From the NCBI GenBank assembly GCA_009733775.1, contig WOGZ01000561.1, forward strand, positions 1-15,079: a stretch of 15,079 nt of DNA, in the 5' to 3' direction. Position numbers and translations under genes: made by a program. This DNA comes from Alectoria sarmentosa (Eukaryota; Ascomycota; Lecanoromycetes; Lecanorales; Parmeliaceae). The notes below the pieces were generated by a model, which worked only from the letters and a program-made list of their open reading frames with translations, did no database searches and was not told the origin of the DNA. Below, in pieces: positions 9,564 to 15,079 of this stretch (its first letter is position 1; each line of letters opens with the position of its first letter).

Positions 9564-9890
9564 TATTGCGAGAATAAATTGCGAAGCGAAATAATTAATA
9601 ATCGAATGATTTTAATAATAATAAATTATGATTATAATTATGATAATGATCGTGTTTAAATAGCATAAAGAGAAAAGCATGAAGGCGATTATGATCCAAT
9701 CTATATAGAACAAAGGGGCCCCGAAATCGGACCCAGACAATTATCGAATTCCTATGGGTTCCTTATCGAAAAGTGGCGAACTTAGGGGTATTACTCCCAT
9801 GACCATTTGCCGAACCCACATGGTCCACATGAGTCTTCCGTATGACACATATAAGCGAGTCTATTACCTAATGAGTGGGTCCAAACAACA
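9564..9890 (-). repeat. Right LTR (5' LTR of the element)
   Basis: Same length as the left LTR. Its inner (left) end is mutated: it now starts TATTGCG in place of TGTTGCG. Its outer (right) half is well preserved, including the CCAAACAACA terminus. The palindrome GGGGCCCC is intact at 9715-9722. As the 5' LTR it once held the element's promoter; the U3 part in minus orientation is the well-preserved half. Confidence 0.93.
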
Positions 9891-9895
9891 CTTTC
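9891..9895. repeat. Target-site duplication, right copy (CTTTC)
   Basis: This exact copy of the left CTTTC directly abuts the right LTR. It shows that both LTRs belong to one insertion and that neither junction has been rearranged. Confidence 0.93.
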
Positions 9896-11248
9896 GGCGT
9901 TGTACTGCAATTCAAGTTATCCTGTAACCAGCCGTTGTCTGAAAGAGATGTACACAAAAGTCTAGATGGAATGACCAGTTGTCATCCTTTTCTACGATCT
10001 ACCGTCGTTCTACGTTGTAAAAGGCTGCAGAATTCGCCACGTTACATCTCAGCCTGATGCATTTGGAGACGAATATCTTTTGGTGTTCCGAGATACACAC
10101 AGGGGAAGCGTATTTCCTGTCACGGAATACAATCATACCAGTCATGCTCAGACCAAAGTCCTTCCGAGCTGATGCAATTGTATTGGTATTTCCGTTTAGA
10201 GCAGTTGAGTAATGAGACTCAGACTTTTGACGAAAGAATGTAAGAAAAGTCACACATATATAGATCTCGAATTCTTTAAGCCTCAACAGTACCTGGGTGG
10301 TCGACCCAGATTGAGGCAGTGCTATCGCTGGAAGTCATGGTATAAAACTGTTACGCTCATCTTTAATTTTGAGTAAGGAAAATCAAGGAAGAATCATGTA
10401 GCACTGCCTCTTCCTGTTGCCATCCAACTTTTTGGCAGCCGAGAGTCCCTGGGGATAGGAAGGAATTTTCGAGCTCTAGCTACAGAGTTGGTGAGAACAT
10501 CGAGTTTGACATTTACAGACTCGCATGGAACCTTGCTCTTCTGATGGTGCCTTGCGAGGCATTTCAAGCCAGAAGTTGGTCTGTCGAACCTTGCCGCAAG
10601 GACGACCATCAATCATGACCTGGGCTTGTTACCCGTCGGGACCTGCTAATGAATGAAGACGAGGAACACTCGGCCCTGAGGTCTTACCAGTCAAGCTGAT
10701 TGGGGCATTTGTTGACGCTATTGGTTCTCGCTTGGCCGCCGGATGCACGTCTGCCGCCACGCCCTCATTGAACGGATGTCATTTGGCCCAAATATTGGCG
10801 GTTGGCCTTTTGAAATCGGATGGTCCGCGGGCATATCGCATGTTGCCGCTATAAACTACATCTAGGACGCGCTGCGGCTTGCGCACAGTCGCAAGAACCT
10901 GATGAAACATATGTCCCATGGACTGGCGCCTGGGGCACAAATTGTCTTGGCACAGAAAGTCGATTTGAAACACGGGCGGAGAAATTTGAATGCCTGGAAA
11001 ATATGACTGCAGTGCGGTGATAGACAATGTTAACTGCGTTCTGTTGGAAATACTCAATTGTTCCAAAGTCCGCTGTCAGTGGGTACAACCAGAGACGCGC
11101 AACGGAATGAATGAAGTGGCTCTTTCACATGTGGACCGTCTTTGGCGGCTCTGATTATTTCTGCAACTCGGCTACAAGTTTTAGTTTCTAAACGAGGTAA
11201 GATGATCTTGCATACGCTACATGACAGAGACGTTTGCTGCCACGAAGA
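9896..11248. other. Right flank of the insertion without a supported gene
   Basis: Base composition returns to normal at once. Open frames of 60-95 codons occur on both strands (for example minus 10394-10612 and 10779-11088, plus 10820-11020) but match no family I know and do not join convincingly. The first part should contain the original promoter of the membrane-protein gene, displaced by the element. The rest is downstream of the broken secreted-protein gene. Confidence 0.5.
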
Positions 11249-12338
11249 CTAAAGTACCGTCAACACAGCTGTCACCGCTGCTATCTCCCAGTAAGCACTG
11301 TATGCCTCTCCGTTGAACAGGACCGCAAAGTCAGTGCTGACGTTATCCAACATATCCGCTGCGAAATTAATGACCCAAGTCCAACTGATGGGTGCCGGAG
11401 AGGACAAGCGCAGGTTGAGCCCGTTGAAGCCGAATTCAAGATCTCCCGTCGCATTGACCGTGGTGCTTATCTGGTTAGCGGCAGAGTATACCACTTGGAA
11501 GGCTTCCAAACTCGCTGCTCCGGTTTGGCTGGGGATGATAGACGTGATCGAATCGTAGGTCATATACCAGCCATCGCCGAGGTTGCGGGCCCTGGTCTGT
11601 ATCCCTCTGCCGCTCATCAAACCCATTCCACCACTGGTCCGAGTTCGTTTCCGCGGTGGGCCTGGATCGGGAGGTGCGGGTTCATACTCGTCGTCCGTGT
11701 CTTCCTGTATGGCGATGGGCTTGTTATTCTTGTAGTTTGCTATTGTGTCGTTTCCGAATTGGGATAGTGGCGCGTAAAGGATGAGACGGAGCTTTCTGTT
11801 ATCGCCTTGTAGAAAGGGTAAGCAGGCCCCTGAATTCTGGGCACTGCGGTCTTACCCGTTGAATCAATACCACCCGTACCTTCAAGGCCAGGTATGCCCA
11901 GAGCTTCCACACAGTAATGGGCAATCCCCGAGCCCACACTCTGAATACTCAGATAGCGGCTAACGTCGTATGACAAAGATCCGTCACTTGAGTTTTCGAC
12001 TGGAAATAGAGCTATTCTGTAACCAGGACTATCATTTGTCGAACCCTTTAGCACGGCCAGAAAAATAAGTTCGATGACACTTACCTCGAGCCCAAAACTT
12101 GGGTATGTCTACCTTCTGCACCCACTGAGGATTTGTAACATCATCTGGCTTTTCCAAACCAGCCGGAGCGAAGCAATGGGTTGCTGCTCGCTCTGGACGG
12201 GAGCCAGTGAATTGATACAGAATCCTACGGCAGTCACCACTATGGACGGCCATATATTATGCTGCAATATGGGGCAGCGGCAACGAGAGCCGTATGAGAT
12301 ATCAATATCCAGAAATTAGCAGTTGCAGCGAGATACAT
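11249..12338 (-). pseudogene. Broken gene for a fungal secreted protein of unknown function
   Basis: The ATG at 12336-12338 starts MYLAATANFWILISHTALVA, a good signal peptide ending in AAA-P. YCSIIYGRP follows and then TAG. A second frame (12251-12085) continues with GDCRRILYQF and ends in PKFWARG. A consensus donor GTAAGT and acceptor TTACAG bound a 68-bp intron (12017-12084), but the phase is off by one base. A third frame holds RIALFPVENSSDG and GSGIAHYCVEALG. A fourth runs from GACLPFLQGDNRKLRL through QFGNDTIANY, a Pro/Arg-rich linker and GDGWYMTYDS to SSPAPISWTWVINFAADML, with stop at 11249-11251. The pieces follow the order I recall from a fungal family of uncharacterised secreted proteins: an N-terminal CxxxxYGxP...DC region, then PKxW and RIAL, then a C-terminal WY and I-x-W-x-F-V part. 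It needs about three one-base changes to read through, so it is either a pseudogene or affected by sequencing indels. Confidence 0.6.
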
Positions 12339-12993
12339 GATGAGGACAGCAGGACAGACTTGATTGAATTGGTGTGTTGCTTGAGCAGCCAAATAAGCAA
12401 GTGGCAATGAGATGGGAGGATCGTGGCGGGAGCCTTTCGTACATAAACGGCAATTGCATTCCGACGCAAAAGGCCTCAGAAGCGCAGCCGCTACAATTGG
12501 TAGGTAGGCGTCGTATATAGTGAATATCCAAGTTGCGCTTATCGCGTTCAACGTTGAAACCGTCGAGCATGGAGCTGCGGGACTCCTCGCGCTGGTGGTG
12601 CAGTATCAGACAAAACATTGATCCGCAAGTATTATTAGAAATGGAAACACGATCCGGGCAACCTGAGGACTATCGCGATACCCGGCAAGAAGCAGGCTGT
12701 TTTCGGCCACGATCATGTAATATGAGCGTGACAGTGAAGGCTCACTTCTCACCCATGTCACATGACTCTGAGAGTAATTGTACGAGGAAATAAGTTCTGT
12801 TAATCAATAGTTGGGCCAGGACACAAATGCACTATTAAGATTTGTTCCTGCAGATTTTACTACTGCGACTGAACGCGTGTCACTGCCACCCTGGCCTGGA
12901 ATATAAGCAAGCCCAAGACCGACGGCGACAGCAGCACCAACATCCCTACGAACGCTGATCCTTTCGCCTTCCCAGTATTTCTCATGCACAATC
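12339..12993. other. Intergenic region between the secreted-protein pseudogene and the monooxygenase gene
   Basis: This should hold the 5' region of the secreted-protein gene and the 3' end of the monooxygenase transcript. Several frames of about 90-100 codons occur on both strands, but none looks conserved. A minus frame overlapping the monooxygenase 3' end stays open to 12804 and includes a small hydrophobic run. I consider it a shadow frame. Confidence 0.45.
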
Positions 12994-14484
12994 CTACGCC
13001 AATGAATCTTTTGCGTACCTCGGAATCTCTTCCTCGGCGTGCCATCGAAACTTCCTACCAGGATGGTCTTCAAGCAGCCAGCTAGATCCCAGATAAGCCT
13101 CTCGAGCAGTGGCTCCCTCTTTCTCCACCTCAGTTCGGAATAGTCCGCGCTTTTGAAGTTCAGGAATGACAAAGTCAATGATGTCTTCGAAGGATCCAGG
13201 ATTGGTGATGTGGGGCAAGTTGAACCCGTCCACATCGGCCACTTCAACCCAGCGCTCCAATTCATCAACAACCGTTATTGGGCTGCCCACGATCTTGGCG
13301 TGCATACCACCCAGGATGAGGTACTCGACGATTCTGGATTTGTTCCATTTCAAATTGTCGCTTCCCGGAACTGTGCTGGCCCAACCGTTTACAATCGATT
13401 GAATCGCAGGAAGGCCTGTAAAACGGAAATCTTCGTCATCCGAGTATGTGGATAGATCAATACCTGTCCATCCTCCGAACAACGCCAGAGCTCCTTCTTT
13501 GTCGCCGTATGACAGTAATTCGTCCCGTTTCGCACGTGCGGCTTCGTCCGTCTCCGCTACGATGATGTTCATTCCTGCAATCAGCTTGATGTGACGGGGA
13601 TCTCGCCCGTATTTTTCCTTGGCAAGCTCGCGTATCGCGTCAACGGAGGGCCGTACCTTTTCCGGAACTTGACCCCCTATGAAGATGGCCTCTGCATGCT
13701 TGGCACCGAATTCTCTCCCCGACTTCGAGGCACCAGCTTGGAAGAGGAGCGGAGTACGTTGGGGAGATGGCTCGCACAAATGAGGTCCCAGCACGTTGAA
13801 GTATTTCCCTTTGTGGTGAATCTGCCGTACCCGTTCCGGGACTGCATACTGATGTTTCTTGATATCCTGTACAACCGCATCATCGCGCCAGCTTCCTTCC
13901 CAGAGCTTGTAAACGACGTCCATGTACTCATCTGCGATACGGTAGCGCTCGTCATGTTCCACTTGGGTGTTGAGTCCCAAATTGCGAGCCGCGCTGTCCA
14001 GATACGAGGTGACAATATTCCACGCCACGCGGCCGTCAGCGAGGTGATCGACGGTTGAAAACCGTCGCGCAAGAGAGTATGGCAAATCGTAAGTGGTACT
14101 GGCCGTGACGCCAAAGACCAAATTTTTGGTCACTGCGGCCATGGCAGGAACAGCATAAAGGGGATCATTGATGGGGAATTGAGCGCCAGATGGAATCGCC
14201 GGGCCCATATTAGCAGGCCCTCTGTAAACATCGTACCCGCCCAAAACATCTGCGATAAACAGAGCGTGGAAGTTCGCCTTGTCCAGGCGCTGAGCCAAGT
14301 CAGTCCAGAACTTCAGCTTTTTGTATTCGGTCGTCTGATTTCTGGGATGCGTCCAAAGGCCCGGGGCGAGATGACCTGGAGAGGTGATGACAAAGGCGTT
14401 CAGGATTAGTTCCTTCTTCTCCTTTTTACTTCCTATGCCATCAGGTACTTTTGACAGGTCTTCATATCCCTTCGTGGTTGCCAT
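12994..14484 (-). CDS. FMN-dependent monooxygenase, NtaA/SnaA/DszA family (luciferase-like)
   Basis: A single uninterrupted frame of 496 residues. The family uses reduced FMN and oxygen to oxidise small substrates; known bacterial members act on nitrilotriacetate, dibenzothiophene sulfone and pristinamycin precursors. The substrate here cannot be told from sequence. Conserved stretches are LNAF near 28-31, GHLAPGLWTHP near 37-47, FFAD-like LFIAD near 75-79, the FMN-site region STVDHLADGRVAWNIVTS near 143-160, HHKGKYFNVLGPHLCEPSPQ near 223-242, and FQAGASKSGREFGAKHAEAIF near 248-268. The C-terminus has DHPGRKFRW, where family members end. The start is the ATG at 14482-14484 (MATTKGYEDL). The frame extends upstream only through non-ATG codons to 14550. 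A CTACAG just before the ATG could be the acceptor of a leader intron. Such enzymes need a separate flavin reductase; none is in this window. Fungal members are probably cytosolic, and no signal peptide is seen. Confidence 0.92.
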   Translation of the reverse strand: MATTKGYEDLSKVPDGIGSKKEKKELILNAFVITSPGHLAPGLWTHPRNQTTEYKKLKFWTDLAQRLDKANFHALFIADVLGGYDVYRGPANMGPAIPSGAQFPINDPLYAVPAMAAVTKNLVFGVTASTTYDLPYSLARRFSTVDHLADGRVAWNIVTSYLDSAARNLGLNTQVEHDERYRIADEYMDVVYKLWEGSWRDDAVVQDIKKHQYAVPERVRQIHHKGKYFNVLGPHLCEPSPQRTPLLFQAGASKSGREFGAKHAEAIFIGGQVPEKVRPSVDAIRELAKEKYGRDPRHIKLIAGMNIIVAETDEAARAKRDELLSYGDKEGALALFGGWTGIDLSTYSDDEDFRFTGLPAIQSIVNGWASTVPGSDNLKWNKSRIVEYLILGGMHAKIVGSPITVVDELERWVEVADVDGFNLPHITNPGSFEDIIDFVIPELQKRGLFRTEVEKEGATAREAYLGSSWLLEDHPGRKFRWHAEEEIPRYAKDSLA

Positions 14485-15079
14485 ATCTGTAGATGTTGGA
14501 ATCCCTGCAGTCCAATTGCTGCCGACCACGAATTGGCTTCCGCGCAGCACCTTGAAGAATTGTTCTTCCCAAACGAAACCGGATCGTAACCAGATTGTTG
14601 ACGCGATTTCTCCTCAAAGCACGCCATTCTTGGAGAAACGTGATTCGCTGCAGATGTGTTATCGTGCATATGCATGCGAGAATAGCAGTTGGCGCGAGAG
14701 GTAGTGTACCTTCCCGTGCCCCGCCCCGCTCCACATCAGACACTTGGTGTGTTTCGCACGTACTATGTAGGAAACTTTGGAGGAGGCATTACCCTGCGCG
14801 AGGATCTTCTTCGATAACTGCACAAAGAGGTGCCTAGGCGACTCGGGTTAGAGGGGTGTGGGTATTAATATACATGCTAGCGGCAGCCAGGTTTTATCGT
14901 AGGGCTGAAAAAAAGATACCAAGCTAAAGTATAGTTGGAAAGCTTGCTTTCTTCATGGTCAAAAGTTATGCAGAAAAAGTGTCTATATGCTTAAAACAAG
15001 GTTCCACCAATCAAACATTCAGGATTCACGATTTTTAAGCTAAAACTCACCTTATTTCTTCATTTTCGATCTAAACGCG
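14485..15079 (-). promoter_or_regulatory. Upstream region of the monooxygenase gene
   Basis: No gene is supported here. On the minus strand it contains the GC-box pair described separately and an AT-rich GTATATTAATA stretch at about 14862-14872 that could be a TATA-like element if the transcript has a long or spliced leader. The right end becomes AT-richer with no recognisable feature. Confidence 0.4.
14719..14729 (-). promoter_or_regulatory. Pair of GC boxes resembling CreA/Mig1 sites
   Basis: The minus strand reads GCGGGGCGGGG, two overlapping copies of GCGGGG, which fits the fungal CreA consensus SYGGRG. It lies about 235 bp upstream of the monooxygenase ATG. CreA mediates carbon catabolite repression in filamentous ascomycetes, and close site pairs are usually the functional arrangement. 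This is a motif match only; short GC-rich sites also occur by chance. Confidence 0.35.

Larger units (their letters stand above)
4644..9890 (-). mobile_element. Full-length, inactivated Ty1/copia LTR retrotransposon (5247 bp)
   Basis: Two 327-bp LTRs flank 4593 bp of internal sequence, with a 5-bp target duplication outside. In minus-strand order the interior holds a gag zinc knuckle, an integrase zinc-binding pair and core, reverse transcriptase with YVDD, and RNase H. Integrase before reverse transcriptase is the Ty1/copia order. The polypurine tract beside the left LTR confirms minus orientation, so the right LTR is the 5' LTR. The interior is extremely AT-rich and full of stops explained by C-to-T or G-to-A changes, so no intact polyprotein remains. 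The decay is RIP-like but spares CpG. It must have been active when it inserted, because both ends and the duplication are exact. Confidence 0.95.

Noticed and set aside
12804..13271. Minus-strand frame overlapping the monooxygenase 3' end and extending 190 bp beyond its stop
   Set aside because: The monooxygenase frame already ends with the expected DHP..FRW region, and no in-phase splice site joins the two frames; it is probably a shadow.
14485..14550. Upstream extension of the monooxygenase frame by 22 codons
   Set aside because: It begins with GTG rather than ATG, and the following ATG at 14484 gives a typical family N-terminus.

Overview
The window looks like nuclear DNA of a filamentous ascomycete (Pezizomycotina). 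Its genes carry short GT-AG introns, belong to protein families I know mainly from filamentous fungi, and are interrupted by an AT-rich, RIP-like-mutated LTR retrotransposon. The species cannot be fixed from this sequence. Every gene I can support, and the retroelement, lies on the minus strand.

Layout from left to right. (1) 1-1873: mixed-composition DNA with no gene I can support. (2) 1874-4585 (minus): a four-exon gene for a roughly 783-residue multi-membrane-span protein of an uncharacterised fungal family. The first intron is clear. The exon structure at the 3' end is ambiguous. (3) 4644-9890 (minus): a complete Ty1/copia retrotransposon with two 327-bp LTRs (TGTTG...CAACA ends), a perfect 5-bp target duplication CTTTC on both sides, a polypurine tract, and recognisable but dead gag zinc knuckle, integrase, reverse transcriptase and RNase H. 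It entered 58 bp upstream of the membrane-protein start codon and separated that gene from its original promoter, which should now start at 9896. (4) 9896-11248: no supported gene. (5) 11249-12338 (minus): a broken gene for a fungal secreted protein whose signal peptide, body and C-terminal part lie in different frames. (6) 12994-14484 (minus): an intact 496-residue FMN-dependent monooxygenase of the NtaA/SnaA/DszA family in the luciferase-like fold. (7) 14485-15079: its upstream region, with a GC-box pair resembling CreA/Mig1 sites.

The most interesting signal is the mutation pattern in the retroelement. The decay is C-to-T/G-to-A, but CpG is strikingly preserved and CpC/GpG is almost gone, while many CpA/TpG remain. 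Classic Neurospora-type RIP favours CpA. The two LTRs are mutated in opposite halves: each keeps its outer half and has lost its inner half. The mutation therefore seems to follow position within the element rather than membership in the repeat. The genes do not form an obvious pathway together. The main functional interaction visible is the retroelement lying between one gene and its promoter, in the same orientation.
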